Below, one piece after another: positions 17,636 through 28,160 of a stretch of 64,000 nt of DNA. The stretch's first letter is position 1; each line of letters begins with the position of its first letter. The position numbers and the translations under genes were made by a program. Under the pieces are notes generated by a model. The model was not told the DNA's origin. It made no database searches and saw only the letters and a list, made by a program, of their open reading frames with translations. The stretch is from Aggregatilineales bacterium (GTDB taxonomy: Bacteria; Chloroflexota; Anaerolineae; Aggregatilineales; Ch27): positions 1 to 64,000 of the forward strand of contig JARKNX010000162.1 of NCBI GenBank assembly GCA_029976025.1, given 5' to 3'.

Positions 17636-20134
17636 TTAGTCCACCTGAAAGACCATAGTATCGCCGCTCTGGCACACCAGAGTCAGATTCCGCAGGAACT
17701 TATCCAATCCGAAGGAATCATAGGCGCGATGTTCGGCAGAGCCAATGAAGATATAGTTTATGCCGTAGCGGCGCGCTATCTCTGCCACACTCGACCAGTC
17801 AATATCGTTGTACAGGCGCTCAATATCCTGCGCCCGCGTCCCCGCCGCTTCATTGTATGTCGCCCCGCGCCACTGCCGCTCGTGATTCTCCCAGGCCAGG
17901 ACCGTCGGGATGCCGGTCAGGGCGGAGACTCGCCCGCCGAGTTCCGGACGGTACGCAGCGCCGACCGCTTCGACCAGGACGCTTTCCCGCGTTCCCACAG
18001 CCCGGGCCAGGCACTGAAGCGCCGCATAGTCGTCCGCTGTCGCCAGCGTCGGCCCGCCGTCGAGGGTCAGCGCAACCGGCTGATCGCCGGACCGCCCGGC
18101 TTCCACTATCGTCCGTGAATAAAGCGCAAGGACGGGATAAGTCAGTCCGGCAGCCAGCACCGCAACCAGCAGGACAGCGAAAATCGCCCGCGTTACGCCA
18201 GAAGGGCGCAGAGTCCATTCCACGTCAGCCAGGATAGTGTAAGCGCCATAGGCGCTGGCGATTGCCCAGAGCAGCCAGACCTGGTAGTAGAACTTGAAGA
18301 CGGTGTTGATGCGGACGCCGAAGTTATCCCGCAGGTACAGATAATCCGGCAGCAGCGCCAGCACCGCCCCCGCCCCGATCAGGAGCAGGACGAAGCCGGT
18401 TGCGGTTGAATAGGGCACGTCGTCTTCCTCAATCGACGGGCGGGCGAACAGCCGGGCGATGACAACCGCCGCCATCCCGCCCAGCAGCAGGAGCAGCGGC
18501 GCCCCGGCCAGTCGCGTGCTGACCAGCTCCCCGGCCATGGCCGCCAGCCCGCCGGAGCCTTCCACCACTGAGTACACCGCGCCGCGCACTTCCGGCCGCA
18601 GCCAGGCAATCACCCCCAGACCGATGAGAAGCAGCACCAGGCCCAGCAACCCGAAGAGAAGCACCGTGCCGGCCAGGCGCCAGTTCATCTCGTCCTGCCC
18701 GCGCCAGATCTCGACCCCCAGGAAGAACAACGTGAGGAGCAGAAATGGGCCGAACATGAGGAAGAACTGATGGATGCGCGTCGGATGGATGACATTGGGC
18801 AGCACACCACCAAGCTGAGAGCGGAAGCTGATCAGGAACGGCAGGTAAAACAGGATCGCCAGCAGCGTCAGCCAGAACGCCAGCCGGATCAGGACCAGCC
18901 AGTCTCCGCGCCAGGTCAGCCCGCCCGTGCGGTTGACCATCAGCCGCCGCAACCCTTCCGCCGCCACCAGCAGGACCATGTAGATCGGCCCATCCCAGGT
19001 ATTGAAGAAGACCAGCGCCCCCAGACAGAGCGCGTAGAAAATGATCTGGTCTCTGGTTGGCCCCTGGCGACTCAGGGCAACGTTCAGCGCCAGGCCCAGC
19101 GCCAGCACGGCGAAAGGCAGCGCCAGCACATGCGGATGCATATCGGCCAGTACAAAGCTGAACGCCGGGAACTCATCAATCGGCTGGATGCCGCTGGGCG
19201 CGCCGCTGAGATCCCGGTCGCGCACCACCCGGCTCGCCCGGAACCACCACCAGTAATTCCACCCCTCAAGGCCGCCCGCCGCAGCCGGCCGGGACTGGTC
19301 ACGCTCCTCCTGATCCCAGAAGGCCAGATAACCCGATGAAGCCAATCCCTGCTGGTAGGGAATCTCCACCGCGATGGTGTGAAAGTTACCCAGCAGCAGC
19401 ACAAGGACAACGCCGAGCAGCCCGAACAGCACGGCGATCGAGCGCGGCGTCGGTTGGACCGCCCCTCTGCGCCGGTGACCCAGAAATCGGGAACGCAGCA
19501 GGTTATAGATCACGCCAAACACTCCCAGCCCAACCAGGGCGAAGAGAGTCGGGATCATGAGGTTGAACGTCATGCTGGCCGGAACGCCGACCAGGTTGCC
19601 CAGCATCGCCGCCACCACGTAGCCGAAGTAGTAGTAGCTGATGGCGTAGCCGCTCATCCAGGGGTCGTTGGGGGGGAAAGCCGGGCTGCGTTGGATGGCG
19701 CTGGTGAAGGCGACCTCCATTGGCTTCTCGGTGCCGGTCAGGGCTGGGTTGAGGGCGCGTACGCCCGCCCACAGCAGAAAAAGGCCGAGGAAGAGCGCCT
19801 CCGACACCAGTATGAACTTCCAGTTCTGCCGGATCCAGCTCCCCATACTCTGCCGATCCAGCAGAATCAGGCTCACCACCAGCACCAGGAGGGCCGACAG
19901 CAGGATACTGCCCGGCGTATTGGCCAGCAGTCCCAGGCTGCCGCCCAGCCAGAACACGTAGGCAACCAGCATCAGGCCAGCGGTCCGTGCCAGCGTATAG
20001 CCGCAGTCAGGCAGCGCCCGCAGCATGCGGAAGGTCAGCGGCCACGCCATCGCCCCCGCCGCTGTAACCAGCGCCCACCAGCTCAGGAGGGTAAGCCCTT
20101 CGCGGCCCAGCCAGTCCACGATAGTCTGGATCAT
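17636..20134 (-). CDS. DUF2298 (chlor_Arch_YYY) membrane protein
   Basis: 832 residues, ~16 predicted spans. The family name comes from a Tyr triplet after PPNDPWMSGYAISYYYFGY (residues 154-172), which is present here, as is FSFVLADMHPHVLALPF. The family is shared by Chloroflexi and Archaea and is thought to be GT-C-like, but its reaction is not established. The C-terminal ~120 residues (YGINYIFIGSAEHRAY) look soluble and resemble the tail of the neighbouring fusion protein. Gaps of 15-18 nt on both sides place it firmly in the glycosylation operon. I infer a role in polyprenyl-linked glycan assembly or transfer. Confidence 0.85.
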   Translation of the reverse strand: MIQTIVDWLGREGLTLLSWWALVTAAGAMAWPLTFRMLRALPDCGYTLARTAGLMLVAYVFWLGGSLGLLANTPGSILLSALLVLVVSLILLDRQSMGSWIRQNWKFILVSEALFLGLFLLWAGVRALNPALTGTEKPMEVAFTSAIQRSPAFPPNDPWMSGYAISYYYFGYVVAAMLGNLVGVPASMTFNLMIPTLFALVGLGVFGVIYNLLRSRFLGHRRRGAVQPTPRSIAVLFGLLGVVLVLLLGNFHTIAVEIPYQQGLASSGYLAFWDQEERDQSRPAAAGGLEGWNYWWWFRASRVVRDRDLSGAPSGIQPIDEFPAFSFVLADMHPHVLALPFAVLALGLALNVALSRQGPTRDQIIFYALCLGALVFFNTWDGPIYMVLLVAAEGLRRLMVNRTGGLTWRGDWLVLIRLAFWLTLLAILFYLPFLISFRSQLGGVLPNVIHPTRIHQFFLMFGPFLLLTLFFLGVEIWRGQDEMNWRLAGTVLLFGLLGLVLLLIGLGVIAWLRPEVRGAVYSVVEGSGGLAAMAGELVSTRLAGAPLLLLLGGMAAVVIARLFARPSIEEDDVPYSTATGFVLLLIGAGAVLALLPDYLYLRDNFGVRINTVFKFYYQVWLLWAIASAYGAYTILADVEWTLRPSGVTRAIFAVLLVAVLAAGLTYPVLALYSRTIVEAGRSGDQPVALTLDGGPTLATADDYAALQCLARAVGTRESVLVEAVGAAYRPELGGRVSALTGIPTVLAWENHERQWRGATYNEAAGTRAQDIERLYNDIDWSSVAEIARRYGINYIFIGSAEHRAYDSFGLDKFLRNLTLVCQSGDTMVFQVD

Positions 20135-20149
20135 AGAACCTCACCCATT

Positions 20150-23100
20150 TTATGACAGCACCGCGTTATCATGAACCCGGTAGACCCGCGTCTCACCCTG
20201 TTCATAGGCCACATCAAGCAGGCCCTGCTCGGCCATCTGCTGGAACTTGGCCAGCCCATCCGCCGAGTAGTATGCCCGCTCCAACTGGCCGACCACGATA
20301 TAGGCTACATCGAATATACGCAGCAGGCGCCATGCCGTCTCAATATCTGTCGTGTTGTAAAGCGTATTGACATTCAGGATGCGCTGCTGAACCAGCCGGG
20401 AGAGCGGCTCAAGCGTGTGCTGCTGGCGCTGGTGGAAATTATAACCGATGACAGTCGGCAGTCCGGTGTACATCGACACCCGCGATCCCCACAGGTATTC
20501 GCGCTCGCTCTGCCCTTCCAGGACGACCGGCGATCCCTGGATATTCTGCTGAAGCCAGTGGATCATCTCGTAATCTTCGCGTAAGGAGAACCATTCTCCA
20601 TGTTCTCCCTGAGTCGCATAAGGCATGAATGCCGCCCCATCCAGCGTATGTGGCGCCTCTGGAGCCATACGATCGATCCACTTGGCCTGTGTCGCCAGCA
20701 CCGGATACATGGTCGCCACCATCAGCAGGAACACCGCCGCCATCCGCCAGAGCGTCTGCGTCCACCCTCGCCAGCTTTCGCTGGTCCGCAGGACCCAGGC
20801 AAACGCGGCGCCTCCGACCACGCTCAGCAGCAGCCAGACTTGCAGGTAGAACTTGAACACGGTGTTCTGCCGCCCGATATCACCAGCCCAGACTACGATA
20901 TCGACGACAAACGTCAGCGCAATAGCCAGCACGACCAGCGCCCATATCAGGCGCATAACTGCGGCCTGCCCCGGGCGAAAGAACAGGATCGTCGCCCAGA
21001 AGATCAGCGGCAGAGCCAGCAGCGCAATAGAATATCCGAGCGCGCCCACAACCAGGGTGATGATAACCAGCCAGCCCAGACCGATCAGAGTCATGATAAC
21101 CAGCGCCGATTTTCCGACCAGCCGCCGCACCTCAACAGCGCGCAGCCAGCGGGCAGTATCCCAGAACAGCAGCGAGATTACCAGGAATAAAAACACGCCG
21201 TTGAGATCAAGGTAGGCCCACAGGGGAGTTCTTGGCCCTGTCCAGAGCTGAGGCACGGCGTCCGCGGTGGCGTACCAGTAGTTGAAAGGCGCCACAACCA
21301 GCGCCCCGAGCAACAGAAAAGCGGCCACCTGCCCTATCCAGCGCAGGAGCGCCGCCCCGGTTGGGCGCAACCGTTTCGCCGCGTCCCAGGCATAGAACAG
21401 GGCCGCGCCGCCGAACAACCCCAGCACGCGCCAGCCCCGGCCCGGGCTGGCGATCTCTGGCTCATCTTCGGCCGTCCGCTGCTCCCGCAGCCAGAGGTAG
21501 CTCGCCAGCGTGAGGGCGAACACGCCCAGCACGGAATAGGTCACCCAGTCAGCGTAGTTGGTCGCATTGAGGATGCCCACCGCCAGCGCCCCGAACGCCA
21601 GCGCCAGCGCCGCCTCCGTCCTTCGACGGTGGATCGTCCCGGCGGCGGTCAGGACTTCGTTGATAGCCCAGCCCAGCGCCAGCAGCGTCACCGGCATAGC
21701 GGCGGCGTGAGCGTGTGGATCGCCGTACAGAAAGGTGAAGTACGGAATCTCATTGATCGCGTTCCCGGTATGCGCCATCACCCGCGTCGGATTCCAGTAC
21801 CACCAGTGCGTGCTGAAGTTGAGCGGCTGCCCGCTGAAGACATTGCCAATCCCGGCGATAATCGATTCCAGCGACGGCAGGAATTCGTCGCCGACCACCG
21901 GACGCCAGCCGCCGGTGCGGGCCAGGGCCGCGACGATCAGGCGGAGATCGTCCAGATTGCCCAGCACAGCCGCCAGCAGCATGGCGACAATCCCGGCGAC
22001 CCAGGGGTTCCCGTACCAGGCGCCTGCCGTCCCGTCCCGACGCGGGCGGCGCCACGCCGCCGCCAGGTTGAATGCGGCGGAAAAAGCGGCCATGCCCGTG
22101 AGCGAAAACCAGGTCGCCAGAATCAGGTTGAAGCCAACCGAAGGCATTATGCCGAGCAGCTTGATGGGCGTCCCCATCAGTACGAACCCGTAGTAGTAAT
22201 AGTTGATGTAGCCTCCCGAATACCAGGGGTTGTAAGGCGGGAAGATTGTGCTGCGCAGGACAGCATTCAGATAGCTGAAATCCATCGGACGTTCGCCGCC
22301 AAAGTTAGGATGCCACAGGTCCGGGTTACCCAGCCGCACCCCCAGGAAAGCGACGAATAACAACAGAGCCAGCCCTTCCATCGCCAGCATCCGCCGCCAG
22401 TGCCGCCGAAGGTAGTCAATCAGCTCGTCCCGGCGCCGCCAGCCGAGGGCCAGGCTGAGCAGCAGCACCAGCAGTATAGCCAGCAGGAGGCCCTCCCGCG
22501 TCCAGGTCCGCAGGCGCAGGCTGGCTCCCAGCCAGGACAGCCAGGACACCACCAGCAGCCCGGCGATTTTGGCCAGCGGATAAGCGCGATCGGGCAGACC
22601 AGGCAGGATAACGAACAGCGCCGGCCAGATCACCCATCCGAGCAGGAACATCGTAACCCACCAGGCGATCACAGCCAGCGGCTCACTCTGGTTGAGGGGA
22701 GAGTTCTCGTTGTAGAGGTCCGTCCAGGTGCCGCCCGAATACTGAATCTCGCGCATGGCGTCGGTGAGCATCAGAGCAGTCGGCGCTGCGCTGGCCTGCG
22801 CCCCTGTCCAGGGGATCACGCCGACTGTGCGCGTGCCATCCGCCCAGACAGAATCATCAGCCGATGACGACAGGTCCATACCGTACAGAAACCGTTCCAC
22901 GGCTTCCGGATCGTAATTCTCCGTCTTGCGGAAGACAAAAACGACCGGGTGGTCATAAACATGGAAGGCTTCTTCGGCCTCAAACTCGTTCAGCCAGGCC
23001 GGCACATCATACGTCGGCAGCACCTGATCAGAGACAACCAGATCGCCAAAGGTGAAGGTTGACTCGAAGACCTTCACCAGCTCAAAACCCAGTTCGCCGC

Positions 23101-25444
23101 CGAACAAATTCTCGTAGTAGCGCTGTGACATCGGGAAGCGCATGGGCAGCCGGGTCAGCGAATCGTAGAACCGGTTGCTGCTGATGGTCAGATAATCAGC
23201 GTTGTTCAGGACATCCAGCATCGTGGCGCGCTTCTGCTCGTTATCCTCCGCCGCCATGAACAGCTCCAGGCCCTGATACCAGCCCATCCCGTAGCCGTCA
23301 ACGCCTACACAGTCGTGCAGCGCAGTGTTCGCGAATCCGTTGGTGAGGTTGTCCAGGCTCAACATGCCGGCGAGCGGCGGGGTGTCGGCGGACCAGGCCT
23401 GGCCGTCAGGCAGTGCGCAAACCTTCCAGGGGATCGGATCGTCCCAGGGGCCTTCGGTAGCGATCACGACTCCTGCCGATGTGAAGGGCGCGCCGGCCTC
23501 AGCCCGCGTTCGCAGCTCATAGTCCAGCCCCTCAACCAGCGTCACCGGACGATCCAGCGCAATCTCGTAAGACTGGCCAAGCGGTGAATCGCCCTGGCTG
23601 AAGTCAGCCGTGATCGTCCCTTCCCCCAGAAGCTGGTGCTGGTGGGCATCCCACAGCCCCACCCACAGCGTTTCGGTGTCATCGTCCTGCAGCGGATCGC
23701 CCAGATATTCGGCGTGTATCTGCGTCACTGTGCCGGTTATCGGCGCCGTGAAGCCGATATCCTTGGCTGCCCCGTCGGTGAAATACCGCGTCGCATTGCC
23801 GATCAGCGCGTTCGTCCCCGCGACGCTGTCGTTGGGCAGGCCGATATTGACCATGCGCGATGTGCCGTCTTCAGCCACAATCGTGAAGGAAAAATCGGCG
23901 GGCAGATTCTCCAGAATCCAGTGGGAGGCGCTGACACGGGTCAGCTCGCGGGTGTATATCCGTGTGAAGCCGAAAGCCCACGCCAGCGTGAAGCCGGTCA
24001 CCAGCACCAGCAGCGCCACGGAGGCGCCAAAAGCCGCCCTTCGCAGCACGGAACCGGGCGCTTCGCGGACGCAGCGATGAGATCGCGCGACCAGGGTGAC
24101 CAGCCCCCAGGCTGCCAGCAGAATCAGGAAGGGGTAGATTGGCGTGTAGTAGCGCATGGTCATGACCCAGCCGCCGCCCAGCCAGCCGAAGTAGGCCAGA
24201 ACCCATACAACCGGCAGCAGATGGCGCTTCCAGGTTGGCCGGCGCAGGATGGTCTGAATCCCGGCCCAGGCCCAGCCCAGCCACGCCGCCAATCCCAGCG
24301 GCAGACCCATCCCCCACAACACCATATTCTGCCAGGCGAACAGATAGCGAATCCGCCCCGTCCACTGATGATTCGGGGGGAAATCCACCTGTCCGGAGAC
24401 CTGCCGGCTGACTTCGGCCATCTGAGCCAGCCAGTTCGCGTTAGGCAGTACCCCGAAAAACGACGGCCCATTGAAGGCGTACGGCTGGGCAATCCGGAAG
24501 GTCAGGAGGCTGGCCAGCGCGGCCAGTATCAGGCCGCCGCCCTCGCGAGTGAGCAGGTCCTGCCGCCTGTTCACCGGGAAATCCACCCCGAAGATCGGCC
24601 ACAGCCGCACCAGCGTCGCCAGCGCCGCCAGCCCGGCCAGCGGTGCGACGTTGATCCGGCTGGCCAGCGCGGCTCCAAACGCCACCCCAAAGCCGATATA
24701 GTTATGCCAGCCGCCGTCATCCAGGATACGCACAGCCAGCCAGAAGCCGATGACCACGGGCAGGGTGGAAAATGTATCGGTCGTCCAGAAGTGCGAAAGC
24801 TGGATCGGCAGCACGGTCCAGGCGTACAGCGCCGCCGCCAGCAGACCCACCCACCGGCTGTAAAGCCGGCGTCCGATCAGGAAGATGAAGAGTATCGTAG
24901 CCAGGTCAGCGAAAGCCGCCACCGACCGCCCGACCAGTTGCGCCCCGTAGTATGTTGTCCAGCTCGAGTCATGCGTCAGGTCGGCCCAGATGCCAGAAGC
25001 CGCCTTAACCACGAACAGCGGCAAGGTCCCGTAAACGTAGAAGCCTGCGCCCTGATTGTTCGGATTCAGGGTGCTTTCGGCGGTGTTGAAATACGCGTCG
25101 ATATTCGCGACAGGATACAGGCTGGAGACCACCCCGGTCAGGAAGCGTTCGTCAGGATGCAGGTGGGTGAAATCATCCCAGTTCTGGCCGATAAAGCGAA
25201 AATATGTGCCAGTCGCCAGGATTACCAGCAGCAGGATGCCCACCACAAGCGTTGACCAGCTCCATCGCCGGCGGGCGGGTTGGCCGGACGGCTGCCGGTC
25301 AGCGGGGGCGGTCAGCGGCTCCGTCGGGGCAGCTTCCAGCGTTGGTGCGATCACTTCCTCCGCCGGAGATTCGCCCGCTGGCTTTTCAGGAGTGCGGTCA
25401 TCGGGGCGAGGTTCCAGTTCATCAAATGAGTGCGATTCAGGCAT
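20150..25444 (-). CDS. Giant GT39-like / DUF2298 fusion membrane protein
   Basis: 1764 residues, among the largest genes here. Residues 1-60 are a Pro/Glu-rich cytoplasmic tail. Residues ~60-500 form a PMT/ArnT-like GT-C domain with the acidic motif HLHPDERFL (95-103). Residues ~505-910 are a soluble extracytoplasmic insert. Residues ~920-1764 are a full DUF2298 domain with PPYNPWYSGGYINYYYYGF (1069-1087), clearly paralogous to the protein at 17636-20134. The fusion argues that the GT39-like and DUF2298 functions act on the same lipid-linked sugar or the same acceptor. The frame is uninterrupted, so it is not an assembly join on reading. It starts 73 nt after the GT39-like gene upstream. Confidence 0.85.
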   Translation of the reverse strand: MPESHSFDELEPRPDDRTPEKPAGESPAEEVIAPTLEAAPTEPLTAPADRQPSGQPARRRWSWSTLVVGILLLVILATGTYFRFIGQNWDDFTHLHPDERFLTGVVSSLYPVANIDAYFNTAESTLNPNNQGAGFYVYGTLPLFVVKAASGIWADLTHDSSWTTYYGAQLVGRSVAAFADLATILFIFLIGRRLYSRWVGLLAAALYAWTVLPIQLSHFWTTDTFSTLPVVIGFWLAVRILDDGGWHNYIGFGVAFGAALASRINVAPLAGLAALATLVRLWPIFGVDFPVNRRQDLLTREGGGLILAALASLLTFRIAQPYAFNGPSFFGVLPNANWLAQMAEVSRQVSGQVDFPPNHQWTGRIRYLFAWQNMVLWGMGLPLGLAAWLGWAWAGIQTILRRPTWKRHLLPVVWVLAYFGWLGGGWVMTMRYYTPIYPFLILLAAWGLVTLVARSHRCVREAPGSVLRRAAFGASVALLVLVTGFTLAWAFGFTRIYTRELTRVSASHWILENLPADFSFTIVAEDGTSRMVNIGLPNDSVAGTNALIGNATRYFTDGAAKDIGFTAPITGTVTQIHAEYLGDPLQDDDTETLWVGLWDAHQHQLLGEGTITADFSQGDSPLGQSYEIALDRPVTLVEGLDYELRTRAEAGAPFTSAGVVIATEGPWDDPIPWKVCALPDGQAWSADTPPLAGMLSLDNLTNGFANTALHDCVGVDGYGMGWYQGLELFMAAEDNEQKRATMLDVLNNADYLTISSNRFYDSLTRLPMRFPMSQRYYENLFGGELGFELVKVFESTFTFGDLVVSDQVLPTYDVPAWLNEFEAEEAFHVYDHPVVFVFRKTENYDPEAVERFLYGMDLSSSADDSVWADGTRTVGVIPWTGAQASAAPTALMLTDAMREIQYSGGTWTDLYNENSPLNQSEPLAVIAWWVTMFLLGWVIWPALFVILPGLPDRAYPLAKIAGLLVVSWLSWLGASLRLRTWTREGLLLAILLVLLLSLALGWRRRDELIDYLRRHWRRMLAMEGLALLLFVAFLGVRLGNPDLWHPNFGGERPMDFSYLNAVLRSTIFPPYNPWYSGGYINYYYYGFVLMGTPIKLLGIMPSVGFNLILATWFSLTGMAAFSAAFNLAAAWRRPRRDGTAGAWYGNPWVAGIVAMLLAAVLGNLDDLRLIVAALARTGGWRPVVGDEFLPSLESIIAGIGNVFSGQPLNFSTHWWYWNPTRVMAHTGNAINEIPYFTFLYGDPHAHAAAMPVTLLALGWAINEVLTAAGTIHRRRTEAALALAFGALAVGILNATNYADWVTYSVLGVFALTLASYLWLREQRTAEDEPEIASPGRGWRVLGLFGGAALFYAWDAAKRLRPTGAALLRWIGQVAAFLLLGALVVAPFNYWYATADAVPQLWTGPRTPLWAYLDLNGVFLFLVISLLFWDTARWLRAVEVRRLVGKSALVIMTLIGLGWLVIITLVVGALGYSIALLALPLIFWATILFFRPGQAAVMRLIWALVVLAIALTFVVDIVVWAGDIGRQNTVFKFYLQVWLLLSVVGGAAFAWVLRTSESWRGWTQTLWRMAAVFLLMVATMYPVLATQAKWIDRMAPEAPHTLDGAAFMPYATQGEHGEWFSLREDYEMIHWLQQNIQGSPVVLEGQSEREYLWGSRVSMYTGLPTVIGYNFHQRQQHTLEPLSRLVQQRILNVNTLYNTTDIETAWRLLRIFDVAYIVVGQLERAYYSADGLAKFQQMAEQGLLDVAYEQGETRVYRVHDNAVLS

Positions 25445-25517
25445 CAGGGCTTATCCGGGCGTTTAGAATCTCAATCAATACACAGCCAGCCATCACAATC
25501 CTCAGCAGCGCCGTACG

Positions 25518-28160
25518 TCATTGCTGCTCAGGCGGGTGTGAGGCCAGAAATCTGTTGAACCATGTTTCACCGGGCGGCGGCGCAATGAAGGTGTAGAAGT
25601 CTTTGACCGATTGCCCGTCTTCGTTCGGCTGCGCCAGGATCGTCCCCTGGGGGAACCACTCCTGGAGCGTGATCGGCGTCTCCGTATCGTTCTGATTGAA
25701 GAAGAAGAGCACCGATCGATTCGGGTCAAACCCGTAGGCGGTCCCTGCATTCTCGCGCATTTTCTGCGCCAGCTCGTTAGCTTCCAGCAGGCCGTTCGGC
25801 CAGTTGATCAACCCGCTCTCAATGCCAATGGCGCGATGATCTAGCCAGTAAGGATAGGCGACCATGAAGGCGTTGCCATAACTCCCATTGCTCTCGGCGA
25901 AGCCACGCAGGATGCGTCCGGCCTGCCGGTAAGGCTGTGAGGCGGCGGTGTAGCGCCGGACATATTCGCCAAAGTAGAGGCCGCTGTTCAGGCTATACGC
26001 CCCCCATAACAGCACAATCGCCACCGCCACACTCACCACCCGCATATAACGCGAGCGGAAGGTCTGCTCGATCTGCACGAACAGGACGGCCATCCCGAAC
26101 GCCGCCAGCAAGTAAGCCAGAGGCAGCGCGCCGCTGGTCCGGGTAGCGCTGGGATTCTCCACCGGGAAAGCGATCGACAGCGCCGAGGGCAGCAGCATGA
26201 TAAACAGCGCGGGCAGAATCAGCCAGTCCACCACATCCCGCCGCCTGACCATGCGCACCAGCCAGGCTGCTATGCCCAGCACCAGAAAAGTGCCGCTGAT
26301 CGCGTCCATAGCCGGGTGGTTCGGCGCGCCGTTAATCCACGCTACGTCGCCCTTCCAGTTGAACATAAACAGCGCGTTGCGGATATTGTTATTCAGCACG
26401 GGCAGGTTCCGCTCCAGCGCCGCAAACCGATCTTCCAGCGTAGCCTGCCGCTCGACCAGACGGCCCGTTTCCGGATCTGTCTCCGTGATGATATCGTCGC
26501 CCAGCAGGCGCCCTTCTGTGCGCATCCAGAACAGGTTCGGATACTCCAGCATAAAACGCCCCAGCGGGACAAAGACCACAACCGTGATCAGCACCAGGGC
26601 GGCCAGATTCGTCAGATAGCGGCGGCGCTCCCCCCAGGTATGTGCGCGGAACAGGAAAGCCAGCGCCACACCCAGGACGACCACGATCGGGATCATGCGC
26701 ACGGCCTGGTAGGCATAGACGCCGAATCCGAGCGCCAGACCCGCCTTCAGGAAGTCGGCGCGCCGGTTGTAGCGCATACCGCGCGCCAGAAAGACCATAA
26801 CCAGCGCCATCACCAGCGGCGTGATCACGATCCGCAGCGCCAGCCGGGAGAGCGCGACATGCCAGTAGCTGACCGCCACCAGCGCCGCCAGCAGCAGTCC
26901 CACCATATTCGCCAGTTTCGGCTGATCCCTGCCGATGATCTCCCGCCCCATCCACCACAGGATCGGGATGGTCAGCAGCCCTTCCAGAACTGACACCCAC
27001 TTGAGCGTTATGAACTGCATCCCCAGGCCAGTGATCTGAGAGAACAACGCCACCAGATACATCTGGATTGGCTCTCGCCCGCCGTTGTTGGGGAAGAATA
27101 CCTGCGTCGTGCCCTCCAGGACGCGCTGCGCATCCAGGAGCTTTTCCACGTGGTCGCTGGTCATCTCCGGCGGCACCGCGTCGAGGCGAGTGAGTCTGAA
27201 GTATCCGGCGACGATCATGATGGCGATGAGGGCGATCACGGTCCAGGAGAGGCGCACGCTGATGGTATTGCGACGGCCGGACCCGATCCATATCTGCCGC
27301 TTCTGGTTCACCCAGGTCACCGGGTCGAACTCCAGCGGCGTCAGGGCGGCCAGCCAGACCATGATACTGCACAGCCAGACGAATACACCAAACGAGGTGA
27401 AGGTATTGTTGCCGTTGAACAGATAGGCGGCCAGGCTCAACACAAATCCAAACGCCGCCAGGCCCAGCCGGGACTGGTAGCGGCGCAGCCAGGATTTGAC
27501 CCCGGTGCGAATATCCGGATGTGCGGCTGCTTCAGCCCCTTCCCCGCCTGAATCTTCACCCGGCGCCTCCAGCGCAGGCCGGCCGCGCCGCCTTTGCCGC
27601 CAGTGCGCCAGCCCGGCCCGGTACTTGACCGCGGCGGCAATCAGCCACAGAACAAATCCCAGCAGGAGCCAGGGAGCGCCGTGCGCCAGCTCAAGTTCCT
27701 CAGAGCGGTTTGTGCCCACGGCCATAATCGTCGAGCCAATCAGCCCGAATCCCAGCCCCAGCGCCATCAGCCCCAGCGGAGCCAGCCCCGCCGCCCTCAC
27801 GACAGTCCGGGCAGCCGGGCGCGATACCGCACGTGAATCCGGCGGCGCGCCTTCCTCAGGAGCCGAAATCTTCGAAACGACCTCCTCAGGCAGAGGCGCT
27901 GATTCCGGGGCGGTCGCTTCGGGGGCGCGAATGGTGCGCCAGAACTGGCGCCACGTCCGGCGCGGCGCGCGCACGCCGCGCGCCAGCACATCCCACAGCG
28001 TCAGAGCGCTAAAGCCGCCTGCGCCGGGTTCGTCGCCAGCCGCTGCGAGCGGCGATTCAACCGGCTGGTCAGCAGGCGTACCCTCCGGGCCATCCGCGGC
28101 ATCCGGCGGTTCAGACGGCTGAATATCGTCCGGGCGTCCTTCAGGCGGTAACTCTCTCAT
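25518..28160 (-). CDS. GT39/PMT-like membrane glycosyltransferase (putative)
   Basis: 880 residues. An N-terminal ~120-residue Pro/Glu/Ala-rich cytoplasmic segment and two to four extra spans precede the GT-C core, which begins near residue 305 (IALIAIMIVAGYFRLTRL) and has SDHVEKLLDAQ (335-345) where the catalytic acidic residues usually lie. About ten further spans and a C-terminal soluble domain follow. Family GT39 and relatives use polyprenyl-phosphate sugars outside the membrane. The ATG overlaps the methyltransferase stop by 4 nt (ATGA), indicating translational coupling. Donor and acceptor are not visible. Confidence 0.78.
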   Translation of the reverse strand: MRELPPEGRPDDIQPSEPPDAADGPEGTPADQPVESPLAAAGDEPGAGGFSALTLWDVLARGVRAPRRTWRQFWRTIRAPEATAPESAPLPEEVVSKISAPEEGAPPDSRAVSRPAARTVVRAAGLAPLGLMALGLGFGLIGSTIMAVGTNRSEELELAHGAPWLLLGFVLWLIAAAVKYRAGLAHWRQRRRGRPALEAPGEDSGGEGAEAAAHPDIRTGVKSWLRRYQSRLGLAAFGFVLSLAAYLFNGNNTFTSFGVFVWLCSIMVWLAALTPLEFDPVTWVNQKRQIWIGSGRRNTISVRLSWTVIALIAIMIVAGYFRLTRLDAVPPEMTSDHVEKLLDAQRVLEGTTQVFFPNNGGREPIQMYLVALFSQITGLGMQFITLKWVSVLEGLLTIPILWWMGREIIGRDQPKLANMVGLLLAALVAVSYWHVALSRLALRIVITPLVMALVMVFLARGMRYNRRADFLKAGLALGFGVYAYQAVRMIPIVVVLGVALAFLFRAHTWGERRRYLTNLAALVLITVVVFVPLGRFMLEYPNLFWMRTEGRLLGDDIITETDPETGRLVERQATLEDRFAALERNLPVLNNNIRNALFMFNWKGDVAWINGAPNHPAMDAISGTFLVLGIAAWLVRMVRRRDVVDWLILPALFIMLLPSALSIAFPVENPSATRTSGALPLAYLLAAFGMAVLFVQIEQTFRSRYMRVVSVAVAIVLLWGAYSLNSGLYFGEYVRRYTAASQPYRQAGRILRGFAESNGSYGNAFMVAYPYWLDHRAIGIESGLINWPNGLLEANELAQKMRENAGTAYGFDPNRSVLFFFNQNDTETPITLQEWFPQGTILAQPNEDGQSVKDFYTFIAPPPGETWFNRFLASHPPEQQ

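Noticed and set aside
23636-25255. Long plus-strand open frame (539 codons) opposite the GT39/DUF2298 fusion
   Set aside because: High GC content leaves long antisense frames; it is rich in Gln/His/Arg/Pro with no domain, and the minus-strand protein has clear family motifs.
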